Positions 1-10,422 of a stretch of 64,000 nt of DNA are shown here, piece after piece (the stretch's first letter is position 1; each line of letters begins with the position of its first letter). The notes under the pieces are model-generated. The model was given only the letters and a program-made list of their open reading frames with translations. It was not told where the DNA came from and made no database searches. The position numbers were made by a program, and so were the translations under genes. The DNA is from Berberis thunbergii (Eukaryota; Streptophyta; Magnoliopsida; Ranunculales; Berberidaceae). The DNA is taken from positions 645,365 to 709,364 of the forward strand of contig QNQO01000521.1 in assembly GCA_003290165.1 (NCBI GenBank). The letters are read 5' to 3'.

Positions 1-112
1 CCTCCAAATGCGTTCCAACAATCTCCACTTTGGCTAGGATGGAGTTCCAAATCAAAACGTCCAGAAACATAGTGTGCACGAACATACATAATCCAAATCT
101 TCGTACAAAATA

Positions 113-266
113 CTCGAGGCATCAGAACGATCATCTTTGGAGCGATGTAACTCCACCAGAAGCAACATCCTTATGGTCAACAACAACAACAAGTTGTTTT
201 ACCAAACCCTCGAGGCATCAAAACAAGTATCATTAGAGTGATGTAACTCCACCAGAAGCAACATCC
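113..266. repeat. Direct duplication of a 58-bp motif
   Basis: Positions 113-170 and 209-266 are near-identical 58-bp copies, both starting CTCGAGGCATCA and ending AGAAGCAACATCC, separated by 38 bp that include a CAA run. They lie in the internal part of the LTR-element remnant. No coding role is evident. Confidence 0.8.
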
Positions 267-431
267 ATAACATTTTCGATACAAGTTGCTTCACCAGCGT
301 AACTGTACTCATCTGCAAGAAGTACAAGTTACCCTTCCAAATGGTCATTCAAAATTACAAGTGCACCATGAACGACCTTCAAAATTTCAGCATTTCATGC
401 AACATCAAATGAGCCCATCAAAATAACCTTT

Positions 432-445
432 GGCTCTGATACCAA
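432..445 (-). other. tRNA-Met-type primer-binding site of the LTR remnant
   Basis: The minus strand reads TGGTATCAGAGCCA, a 14-base match to the complement of the plant initiator tRNA-Met 3' end. The same motif is used by the pararetroviruses further right, but nothing around this copy is viral. Confidence 0.6.
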
Positions 446-904
446 TTTGTTGTGGGCGATGCTGCTCTGATACTAATTTGTTACAGGCAAAAGTATTACA
501 AATGTCGAAATGCGAAGCTACAAACAAAATACTAACAAATACTGGAGACAACCAATTTAACTCGGTTGGACAAACATGCCTACGTCCACGACAAATACCA
601 ACTTTACTGATGAAAGAGAAATATTACAAATGGAGAGAGCTATAAAACGTCAAACACGTTACATATACAAGTGTCTAAATGACACCACACAAATACGCGT
701 GCTGCGTATAACACAAATAAACAAAACAAAATTCTCTATCTCTCTCCTTACCCCTTTTTTCTTCCTCACAAAACAAACACAGAGTTGAGAAGTTTTTCTC
801 AAGCTCTCAATTTCTCAATCTCTCTCAGATTTCTCTCAATGGAAGAAAAAGATTATCTAAAGAGGAAAGGGAATTCTCCTTTTATAGATTCTCTGTTTCA
901 ACAG

Positions 905-1945
905 TGTTATCTGATTAATCTGATCCAATCTTATAGTTTTGATGTGTTTGTGTGTGAATTTGGAAAATCACTGTGTTTTTTAGTGAGTGATTTGTTTTTG
1001 TAGAGAAAAAACATTTGGGGTAGTTGTGAATTGTTGAAGAGACAGCTTGGTAACCTTTTGGTTTAAGGCTTAATTCTAGAAAATGACTAAGAATTTGGTT
1101 ATGTTTAAGATGAATTATTGATAGAAGCTTGTGGGTTGCTCGTGTTTGCTGAATAACTATGTTAGAAGTCTCACAATTTTTCTTTTATTCACTCATTAGT
1201 TCTTAATCCACTAGTCACCAGTAACCACTTATTAGGTTTAGGCATAATATTTCCTTTTGTACATAGGCACATACAAGTATGCAACACGAGGGTTTGAGTT
1301 ATCTTTAGTATGAGAGGGCAATCAACAAGGTTTAGGGCGAAATATGTCAACCTCTTTGCATTAATTAGGCTACTTAAAACCTATCATAGAATAATTGGAT
1401 TGGGATGCAAACTTAATGCTTCCGCAAATTTTTGAATTTGAATTGTGCATAATCTTAGTTGGTAGGTATTGATGATTGATATGATCTATCAACTTCATTA
1501 CTGCATGATATAAAGTTATACATGCATATGGGAATTGTCCGAGATACAAAGTAACACATTTATTAGTGTACAAGCTCATTTGACTTTGAATGATGCCAAT
1601 AGATCCAACTAGGGTGTTTGAACCTTCATTATGTTTGAAATATCAAACATAAGATCTTATCAGCTTGACGACTTTTGCTTTAATTTTTTTAATTGATATC
1701 ATGTATTATTACTATAAAACTTATGTAATTTTTAATTGATGTCAGAAGGAAATGGGCGATCCTTCGAAGACTAACAGTGGATGTTCATGTTATTGCTCGT
1801 TTTGAATTTGGGCTTCCTTAAAGCCTAATTTAGAGGGGTGGTGCGGTTTGAATATCTTATTGTAAGTGTGTTATAATTGTTTGATGATCTCTAACCATTA
1901 TTTGGAGATGTTTCTAATTAGTGTATGTAGTTTTGGCTTTCAATA
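905..1945. repeat. Segmental repeat, copy 1 (intron-like DNA)
   Basis: This stretch is homologous to 5393-6340 over its first part (to about 1740) and to 6742-6936 over its last part (1745-1945). A piece from about 1449 to 1735 recurs a third time at 6937-7209. Similarity is high but broken by small indels, so the duplication is not recent. The sequence is T-rich with no sustained reading frame and resembles a plant leader intron. It may be duplicated promoter and first-intron material of a neighbouring gene. Confidence 0.75.
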
Positions 1946-3854
1946 AAACTTATCATTTTTTTTAAATAATAGAAAAAATATTTTCCATGGTCATCTCAAG
2001 GTTTAAAATGGTTGTGGTTAATGGTTTGGGTTGAAGGGATGCCACCTACATTCAATTTCTTTTTTAGAAGATACTCTTTAAGGGAGCAAGACAGTTAGAA
2101 AGAGAAAAATTGAAAGAATACAAAACGAGTAGCATCTACCCTAGTTCCAAATGGTCATTTGGTAACAATTTTCGAAAGGATTCAGTTTCATTGGGGTTTT
2201 CCGAATTCCATTGTTCTTGATCCATCGAAAAGTTTTGTTGTCAAGCTTATGAATGTTCATAAGAGAAAGAGGATGGGATCACTTACACCATAGTCAATTC
2301 TTTGGGGTACTTGGCTTGATAGTAATAATAAGCATATTCGAGGGCTCGACACAGGGAAGGATTTGATCCTGGTGGACGTGGAAATCATTACAATTTTCTA
2401 GTTTTGAAGTTTGGCTAATCAGAGAATTAGGAAAGCTCGATTTAAGGGCTTTTTTCTTAATTGGAATATCTTTTTGTATCAGAACTTCGTTGTTGTTGTT
2501 GTTGGCACGTTGTAATGCTATTGCAATTATTTTCTTTTAATATCTGATCTGAAGGTATGCCAAGGGTGTTAGCTGTAACTATTTCATGATTTGAAATGAA
2601 AGAGTCAGGTTATGTCCGGACAATGAGTTGTTAGAAAATATGAATTATGAAATAGATCTAATGAGAATTTCGAGAGGGTGATCTAAGATTTTATTTATTT
2701 ACTTTTTTATTTTTTTAGAAAAATGCCCAGTTTGGACATTTAACACTAAGGGTGGATTTTCCCTGACATGGCTCTTATCATATTAATTGTTCATTCATTT
2801 AGAATGTAACATGAAAAAGAATTAAAAAAACAATGCTAAAGGATAAAATCACAATAAAAAGTTTATGAGATTTTCTTTCTAACCTCATCGTAATAATTGC
2901 CTCAAATTTTCAAATTTAGGCAGAAAAATGAACTTGAAGGTGCCAGAGTGAATGAGGAGAGGACTGTCTCAATGCTTCGTCTACTTTCCACCAAGTTCAT
3001 TGCAGAAGCTTCGTTTAAGCCAGGTTAATGAGAGATTAGAGAATGAACACTCAACTGAATCTAGGGCTCCTTATTTATGCTAGAATAGACTGTCAATAAG
3101 CATTAAACTACTTAACATATCTATATATAGGATCCCTCCATTTAAACAAACTGAACTTGGTTTCCACAACGAATGTTTTAAGATTGGAAGCGTGTGCCTT
3201 GATGTTCAGGGGTTAGAAAAGAATTGTGCATGTTGGACTTATGATATTTCTTGGGATATGTATGGATTATAATCTTCAAGAGTGAGAGATGTGATGCAAG
3301 GTGGCTAATCTCACTTGCCACTATTAGGTAATGGGAGACACTGTCTTTGTAGATATTGTAATTGAAAAGAGAGATGATCGTTAGAGGAAACAAAAAACTC
3401 TTTAGTGTGTTAGCATGTTCATTATATATGCTTAGTTGTATTGATTACTTTTCTTCGTAGACTAACTTTTCAGACTGCGACTCACAACATCTTAATAGGG
3501 CCTTAGTGAATGACAAACTGGTCAAATGAGAGTCTTTTTAGTCGGTGACCAAGAACACCATCTTGCATTCCTAGAGTGTTTTTGTACTTGATCACCGAGA
3601 CTAAATTGGGGTGACGACGGGGTAGGAATTTCTTAATGGGAACTCGGCTATACCCATATAATTCAAATAATTTATTTCAATGGCATTTTGGTCTGACCTA
3701 ATGGATACCTAGACAGGCCTAGATGAATCACGAAGTCCTATCCGACCTATTGTCGGGTCTGGTGCGGGTCTCTGATTGGGTATAGTAATTGTATAACAAA
3801 TTTCAGGTATGGTTATAGGAGCTCTTATCCGGAGTCGATTTTCTATGTTGTATT
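1946..3854. other. Intergenic or intronic DNA without a recognisable gene
   Basis: No gene is recognised. One exon-like block at about 2921-3022 is open for 34 codons, lies between an AG acceptor and a GTTAATG donor-like site, and contains a short helical-looking peptide (NEERTVSMLRLLSTKF). It has no identifiable family. A 65-bp imperfect inverted repeat sits near 3539-3603 (TAGTCGGTGACCAAG against CTTGATCACCGAGACTA). The rest is AT-rich with no evident function. Confidence 0.4.
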
Positions 3855-4180
3855 TAGGAGTGGTAATTGGTTACTGAAAATTGACTGAACCGGCCGAACC
3901 AAATTGAAATATAATCGAAAAAGTCTGAACCAAGAAAAATCGAAACCGAACATTAGAAAATCGAACCGAATGGAGTTGGTTTGGTTTGGTTCGATTTCGA
4001 TTTTTATTTTTCACACATCCGAAACAACCGAACCGAATCCTTTCTCTTATCTTGTTTTTAATCCCCTAATCCTCTATCTCTTATTTAATCCCCCACCAAC
4101 TCACTCTTATTTAAATCCTCACCCCATTCCAGTGCACCCCACGTCCCCACCCTCAATGTCATTTTTTTCTCTCTTTTTAA

Positions 4181-4214
<34 letters not shown>

Positions 4215-4982
4215 CCAACCACTTGCAAGTTGAGATAAAGAGACAGAGTTTGACTCAATCTTGTTGAAGAAAATCAAACTTTTCACTTGGTTGCTTGTAG
4301 CAAAAATGAGCAACGGTGATGGCGACAACTTCGACACTTTTGATTTGATAAAAAAACTTCTTGCAGGATGAAATTACGAGACTTGTGGAATCGTCATAGA
4401 ATGTTCAGTCTTGTTCAGATCATCACATGGGTGTGGTGAAGATAGATTAAGATGCAAACAATGTAGTTATGGTTATAGTTTTTTGTATGATATTATAATA
4501 TTGTGTATATGAGAGACATAGCAAAAAAAAATATAATCTTATGGAATTATCAAGAAAAATAGGCAAGAAAAATTTGAAAGAATTCTCTATAAATGAATAG
4601 TCGGGGCCTTGAAACTATTTGTGTTCATCTGACATTTGTTTTTCATTTACTGCTTCCCTTATCTTTCTCTTTTATTTTATTTGTATTTTCTCTCTCTCTG
4701 GGTTTTTCTCATTTGCAAACTAAGCTTCATTGCCTTATTTCCATTATTTGTAGTTTTGACTTATTTCTTCTGTGCAAGAGTCAACTCGATTGTATGTAGC
4801 AACGGAAAATAAATAAAATAAAAAATAAAAGAAAAAACCAAAAATAACCAAACCGAAATCGAACTGATCGGTTTGGTTATTTATTTGATAAAATGTGAAA
4901 ATCGAACCGAAAACCGAATTATTGATTTGGTTCAATTTAGTTTTTATCCAACTTAAACCGATCAAACTGATTAGCATTCCTA
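3855..4982. mobile_element. Non-autonomous hAT-like element
   Basis: The left end TAGGAGTGGTAATTGGTTAC and the inverted right end (TAGGAATGCTAATCAGTTTG on the complement) are imperfect terminal inverted repeats of the hAT kind. Both ends carry the AACCGAACCGAA/TTCGGTTCGGTT sequence often seen in plant hAT-derived elements. The 8 bp flanking each side are GTTGTATT and ATTATATT, a target duplication differing by two G-to-A changes. No transposase domain is visible. The interior holds a CT/AT microsatellite and short spurious frames. Confidence 0.5.
4181..4214. repeat. (CT)n(AT)n microsatellite
   Basis: A CT dinucleotide run passes directly into an AT run inside the hAT-like element. It is simple sequence only. 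Confidence 0.9.
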
Positions 4983-5029
4983 ATTATATTACGTATGTTT
5001 TGCTGTTGCAAGGGAGATGACAAAATTTC

Positions 5030-5196
5030 TTTATTCCTCTCTCTCTGTCTATCACGCAACTCTCGATTTCTCCGCCGAAACTCACTCTCTCTCCTCTAGC
5101 TCAATCTCTTCAGATCTCTCCCTCGCTCGCCCCCAGTCACACCCTCCAAGCCAATCCAATCCAATCCAATCGACATTTCAGGAGACCAATCTCCAG
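5030..5196 (+). promoter_or_regulatory. Leader-exon-like CT-rich block with splice donor
   Basis: A CT-rich block ends CTCCAG|GTAATT, a good plant 5' splice donor at 5197, followed by T-rich sequence that is one copy of the duplicated intron-like segment. This is how an untranslated first exon plus leader intron looks. No downstream coding exon of such a gene is found before CKS1, so it may be a duplicated or orphaned promoter. It could be an alternative distal leader of CKS1, but I see no direct evidence for that. Confidence 0.3.
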
Positions 5197-5392
5197 GTAA
5201 TTCCACCCCATTTCATCTTTTCTAGGGTTTTCCCACAACCCAATTTCTCCAATTTTACTTTTGGTACTTTTTTTTTTTTTATTGTAAAGTTTTGATTTTT
5301 ATTTTTGCGCATCTCAGATTCGCTTAAAGTCTTTGCCTTGCTTTGTCCCCCATGTGGTTATGATTTAGTTTTGAATTAGTTTATAGTTTTTG

Positions 5393-6340
5393 TGTTATCT
5401 GATCAATCTAATCTTATATAAATTATCGCTTTTGCTTGCTTTACTTGATTTGCTTTGTGTTACTTGTTGGGTTATTTGTTTGGCACGCTTTGTTGGATCT
5501 CGTTGATGTGTTTGTGTGTGAATCTGGGAAATCACGTTGGTTTTTGAGCGAGTGAGTTGTTGTTGGAGAGAAAGACATTTGGGATCTGTGTGAATTGCTA
5601 GCTTGCTTGTTCCAGGGTATGGAGTTGGGAGTTGCTGAAGAGACATCTAGGTGAGATTTTGGTTTAGAATTAGGTTTAATTGTAGAAATGATTAAGAACT
5701 TGGTCCTGTTTAAAATGAATTACTGATAGAAGCTTGTGGGTTGCTCTTTGTTACTGGATAGCTATGTTAGAAGTCTCACGATCTTTCTTTTATTCACTCA
5801 TTAGTGCTTAATCCACTAGTCATCAGTAACCACTTATTAGGTTTAGGCAGAAACTTTCCCTTTGTACATATGCACATGCAAGTATGCAACACGCGGGTTT
5901 GAGTTATATTTCGTATGGGAGGACAATCAATGGGATTTGGGGCAAAATATGTCTAACTTTCTGCATCAATTAGGTTAGTTAAAACCCACCGTAGAAGAAT
6001 TGGATTGGGATGCAAACTTAATGCAAACTTTAGAATTTGAATTGTGCATCATCGTATTTGGTAGGTATTGTATGATTGATATGATCTATCAACTTCATTA
6101 CTGCTGATTCAAAGTTATACATGCATATAAGAATTGTCTGAGATACAAGATAACTCTTTCACATCTAATACTGTAGCCTCCTTTGACTTTGAATGATGCC
6201 AATAGATCCAAATAGGGAGATTTTGAACTTTCATTGTGTTTGAAATATCAAACTTAAGATCTTATAAGTTTGTTCACTTTTGCATTAATTTAATTTTTTT
6301 ACTGGTATCATGTATTATTACTATAAAACTTATGTATGTT
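5393..6340. repeat. Segmental repeat, copy 2
   Basis: Colinear homologue of 905-1740. Shared anchors include GCTTGTGGGTTGCTC and CCACTAGTCA followed by CAGTAACCAC. It runs to about 6340, where unrelated sequence interrupts it before the homology resumes at 6742. There is no coding content. Confidence 0.75.
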
Positions 6341-6741
6341 AGAAAATCATCACCGATTAGGGAGAGATGCAATTGGCTTGGTCTTCTTTTGTCTGGCTGT
6401 CCCTAATTTTGTTTTGGGAATGAAAGTCAAACATAATATAAGCATAAATTATAAGACGTGCATGGAACTAATTGAGGACTATGGATAAAAATAGAAAACC
6501 AAGATGAGTAAAATGTTTGTGAGCCACCATATGAAAGTATAAGCGTGGTAGGAAAACTACATGGAAGTTCAAAGTGTGTACGACAATTTGAAAATGGTCC
6601 AAGAATGGTTTATTATCGGTTCTAGCATTTCGGTGGAGGAAAAATCCCTTCCAAGGTGCTATGGACCCCCTCCCCCCTCCCTCCACAACACACAAACATG
6701 TTTGGTCATTTGGAATTTAAAAATTAAATTAAAAAAAATCT
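6341..6741. other. 400-bp insertion splitting repeat copy 2
   Basis: Relative to copy 1, about 400 bp of unrelated DNA lies between the CTTATGTA and GAAGGAAATGGG anchors. It ends in an A/T-rich stretch and has no clear terminal repeats. It could be an old short transposon. Short frames within it look spurious. Confidence 0.45.
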
Positions 6742-7209
6742 GAAGGAAATGGGTGATCCTTCGAAGACTACCATGGGATGTTCATGTTATTGCTCGTGTT
6801 TGGACTTGGGCTTCCTTAAAGCCTAATTCAGAGGGGTGGTGGGACTAAATATCTTGTAAAGTGTGCTACAGTTGTTTGATGATCTCTAATCTCTCTTTGG
6901 AAATGTTTGTATTAGTGCATGTAGTTTTGGCTTTCAGAATCGTAGTTGGTAGGTATTGATGATTGATATGATCTATCAACTTCATTACTGCATGATCCAA
7001 AGTTATACATGCACATGGGAATTGTCCGAGATACAAGGTAACACATCTGCTAGATCCAACTAGGGTGTTTTGATAGCCTCTTTTGACTTTGAATGATGCC
7101 AATAGATCCAACTAGGGTGTTTTTGAACCTTCATTGTGTTTGAAATATCAAACATAAGATCTTATCAGCTTGACGACTTTTGCTTTAATTTTTTTTAATT
7201 GATATCATG
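6742..7209. repeat. Segmental repeat, copy 3, blocks in swapped order
   Basis: Positions 6742-6936 match 1745-1945, and 6937-7209 match about 1449-1700, so the two blocks are in the opposite order to copy 1. The homology stops exactly after GATATCATG at 7209, where a CACTA-like terminus begins. Confidence 0.7.
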
Positions 7210-7340
7210 CACTACAACACAAGTGCCCTTTAATAGCACATAAATATAGCGTTTTTTCAATTTGTGCTATGAAAAGCCTTCTTTTAATAGGATTACAATA
7301 AAAAATGCTATAGAACTGAAAGCGGGAAATGAAAATTATG
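7210..7340 (+). mobile_element. CACTA-like transposon terminus
   Basis: Starts CACTACAACACAAGTGCCC, the typical plant CACTA (EnSpm) terminal sequence, followed by short subterminal motifs in both orientations (TAGCAC, GTGCTAT, TGCTATA, ATAGCG). The repeat to its left is cut exactly at this point, which marks a true insertion edge. The opposite terminus is not found in the window, and the right limit given is approximate. Confidence 0.45.
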
Positions 7341-7436
7341 GCGCCACTCGAATTTCAATTGGAAGTTTAGAAAATCCCTCGACTCTCTAACAAAACATGC
7401 ACCCAATTCCAATTTCTTTCATTAAGGAATACAGGG

Positions 7437-7744
7437 AGAGGGTAGAGAGAGCGAGGGAGGGAGATCGATCCGAGAGAGAGCGAGCAAGGGAGAGAGATCA
7501 AGGGAGAGAGTGAGGAAGAGAGATCGATCCAAAGAGAAAAAATCACCCCTCTCACGCTCGCTCTCTCAAACACTGCTCTTTTCACTCCTCCAGGCATTTC
7601 CTTTCTCTTTCCCCAATTTCGGTTTAGGGTTTTCGAAATCTGAACTCTTCTCGTCACTGTGTCGTAATTCTTCTTCGATTTTGTTTTGCAGATATTCAGA
7701 AAAAGCGAACAATCCTTAAGATTTTATCAGTTAAGCGACGCGAA
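7437..7744 (+). promoter_or_regulatory. CKS1 proximal promoter and 5' leader
   Basis: A GA-rich then CT-rich stretch (7437-7690) precedes the CKS1 start codon, as is common for plant leaders. A possible leader-intron acceptor (GATTTTGTTTTGCAG at about 7676-7690) lies 54 bp before the ATG, but no donor can be chosen with confidence. No clear TATA box is visible. Confidence 0.4.
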
Positions 7745-8174
7745 ATGGGGCAGATTCAGTACTCCGAGAAGTATTTCGATGACACCTTCGAGTACAGGTA
7801 ACAAGACCACTCTTCCTTCTCCCTTATATTGTTGTAAACAAAGAAACAAAAAAATTTGAAGCTTTTTGTTTGTGTGTTTTTCAGGCATGTGGTTCTTCCT
7901 CCAGAAGTGGCGAAACTTCTTCCAAAGAACCGTCTTCTTTCTGAGGTAAGTTTCTTGATTTCTAGGGGTTTATTTTTTTTTCTGAGGAGTATCGAATTGA
8001 GGATCTGATTGTGATTTGATGAAAAAAAAAAAGAACGAATGGAGAGCGATTGGAGTGCAGCAAAGCAGAGGATGGGTGCACTATGCGATCCACCGCCCAG
8101 AGCCACACATCATGCTCTTCAGGAGGCCTTTGAACTACCAGCAACAACAGGAGGCTCAGCAATTGCCTAGTTGA
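7745..8174 (+). CDS. CKS1: Cyclin-dependent kinase regulatory subunit 1 (CKS1)
   Basis: Three exons, 7745-7797, 7885-7945 and 8034-8174, with GT-AG introns, encode 84 residues, the usual size for plant CKS proteins. The protein begins [20 protein letters not shown] and contains the family signatures [34 protein letters not shown] and RRPLN, followed by a short Q-rich tail. CKS proteins bind cyclin-dependent kinases and provide a phosphate-binding pocket that steers CDK complexes to primed substrates in the cell cycle. The second intron ends in a long A run just before its AG, which is unusual but leaves the conserved NEWRAIG junction in frame. The only confidently intact host gene here, it lies between a CACTA end and an LTR element. 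Confidence 0.95.
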
Positions 8175-8586
8175 GTTGCGAGGGCGAATGTTCGTTCCAT
8201 TTGGTGAACTCTTTCTCAAACAATTGACTCCCCGTTTTCATCTAGAAAAGAAGAACAATCTAGGGTTTATGTTGATGTTATATGATGTGATGATGATAGT
8301 TTCTCTTCTTTAGGGTTTATGTTGAATCAATCAATCAAACACTCTTTGGAGTGAATTTGATGGTGGTAAAGTTACCTTAGTTTGTGAAATTTGATAGATT
8401 GGTTATTTGTGGCTCTTGTGATTGCTTTCTTTCTGCTTGAGATTAGGGCTTTATTTTAGGTCAAAGAGCGTGAGAGAGAGGTGATCCATGGAGAGAAAGA
8501 TTAGGCTAGATGGGTTTTTGTTAATTGTAGCCATAGTTTATAATTTCCTTGTTGTTGTTGTTGTTGCTTGTTGATTTGTTAATTGT
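8175..8586. other. CKS1 3' flank
   Basis: AT-rich sequence following the stop codon, with a (GTT)n run at 8550-8566. It probably includes the CKS1 3' untranslated region. No other gene is seen before the LTR element. Confidence 0.5.
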
Positions 8587-10405
8587 TGATTACGCCCAAA
8601 CAGTACACGCGGTCAATTGCAGTAAAGAATGGAGTGTCGATCCCACGAGGAAAAACGATCTACAAAATAAGGTTAAGGAAAACAAACTATGCAAAACTAA
8701 AGTTAATAAATTCTAACAAATTTAAAATACGAAATTGAATTTAATTTAATGAAAATTAAGTTTGGAAAAATCACAAGGTTCCAAGAATCCCTCCTAGACT
8801 TCACACGCCAATTAGTATTGATTCGCTACGATGACTCAACTACGTGTTTCACATCCCAAACGACGTAATCGGAAAAATAATCTTTTAATCATTAATAAAC
8901 TCTAATGTAAATGAAGTTTAGATTTCACTTATTCTAAGAAACCACAAAGGTTTGTCATATGTGATATCTTAAACTTACGATATATCCGGAGACAATACCG
9001 TAATAAATGACGGTCACATATAACTAACTTACCGGAATCAATTAATTTTTAAACATTCCACACATAAGAAAAGCGTGACTAAGCTTATATGGAGAAGAAA
9101 AGATAATCACCGGAATAAAAATAATCTACAAAGAAATCTATGAAATCTTTCTCACTGAAATAACATAAATTTCTATATTAAATAAAAGTGATAATCATTA
9201 AACATCATTATTCATCGTGAAAACTTAAAGCGAATCAAATGCTAATTTAGTGCGTTACATCTAGGAGTTCACCTCTTCACCTTGCGTGGGGTTTAGTGAC
9301 TCATGGTGGTGGTGGTCACAACATCACCGGAGGAGGAACCCATCGCTTCCTGTACACGCACGAATCCCGAGAAAAAGAGCTAAATAGGCTCTGTGGTGGC
9401 TCTTACAAGTTCTCAGGGTGTCAATAGCCAAAACGGTTTTTCAAAACAAAAAAAACTGTTTTCCCGCCTCACAGTCGCGACTCTCGCCTGGTTCGTTTTC
9501 TCCAGCGCGACAGCGCCTTGCTCCGCCTCCGTTCTCCGCTCCTCGCGAGCTTCCTCTCCTCACGAATGTCTCCGGCACCTGCAAGAACAAAGAGAGAGGG
9601 TGAGGAACAACGAGAGGTGGAAACAAAACAGGGAGCGCTTCCCTATCGCGTGCTCTGTTCTGCGGCGGTGATAGTGGTGGTTGCGTGGTCTGTTTCGGCG
9701 GTGGTCGACAGAGAGAGAGAAGTGGAGGAGGGAGAAACCGTGGAGAAGAGAGAAAGCGGAACGAGGGTGAGGAACAGGGAGCGAAACAAGGAGGTGCTCC
9801 CTGTTTCGCGGCAGTAGTATGCGCGCGGTGGTGGCGATGGTGTTCGAGTGGTGGTGGCGGTGAGAGATGGAGGGAGATGGTGGTGGCGGCTGTGTTATGG
9901 ACAGAGAGAACGGTGGCGAGGTGAGGTTTGTAGCGTGAAACAGGGGCGAGAGCGAGGACGGTTAGTGGCGAGATGGTGGTTGGTTAGTGGCGAGAGCAGC
10001 AGGGCTCTGCCTTGGTGGAGGTGGAGATGGTGGCTGTGAGAGAGAGCAGAAAAACGTGGAAGAGAAGAGTTGTCTCAAGAGAAGGCAATAGAGAAACCTA
10101 AATAGGGTTTCCCTATTTTCTTGTTAGGCTGGGTTTAGGATTCTAGCTTTTTGGGCTTGGTTAAAGTAAGTGGATCATGCTTATTCGGGTTAGGCTTAGA
10201 TGTGTGAACCACTCTTTTATACCACCGCTAGAATCAACAAATTAATCATTTTCTCAAATTTGTCGCCTTAATGCACTTTTAACGTTCACGCGCGCAGATT
10301 CCTACAAAAACATAAAAATTGAAATAATTAGAATAAAATATATTAATTGAAGCACTAACATATATAAATTAAGGGTTATAATTTGTAATAATTACGTGTA
10401 TATCA
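8587..10405 (-). repeat. 3' LTR of the gag-only element
   Basis: Direct repeat of 14327-16162 with scattered substitutions and a few small indels. It contains a GC-rich, purine-rich tract (9480-10060) that opens several spurious frames. The single GGGCTTGG near 10150 corresponds to an expanded hexamer run in the other LTR. Confidence 0.93.
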
Positions 10406-10422
10406 AATACCCCCAAACCTAT
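10406..10422 (-). other. Polypurine tract
   Basis: The minus strand reads ATAGGTTTGGGGGTATT immediately before the LTR start TGATATAC. This is the purine-rich primer site for plus-strand synthesis. Confidence 0.7.

Larger units (their letters stand above)
1..700 (-). mobile_element. LTR-retrotransposon remnant (copia- or TRIM-like)
   Basis: On the minus strand, positions 445 to 432 read TGGTATCAGAGCCA, the usual primer-binding site complementary to initiator tRNA-Met. A second, degenerate copy lies near 466-482. The bases just above it end in ACA in element sense, as an LTR end does, so the LTR would extend to the right and the internal region to the left, off the window. No gag or pol reading frame survives. 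The right limit is a guess because no second LTR is visible. A TRIM or a truncated copia element would fit equally well. Confidence 0.35.

Noticed and set aside
432..445. tRNA-Met primer site as another pararetrovirus copy
   Set aside because: Flanking sequence shares nothing with the viral leaders; an LTR element fits better.
3904..4233. 109-codon frame
   Set aside because: Runs from the hAT terminal repeat through CT/AT simple sequence; composition is that of translated simple repeats.
9393..10039. Several overlapping frames of 60-99 codons
   Set aside because: They fall in a GC- and purine-rich part of an LTR, are low-complexity (Arg/Glu/Gly), and are not kept between the two LTRs.
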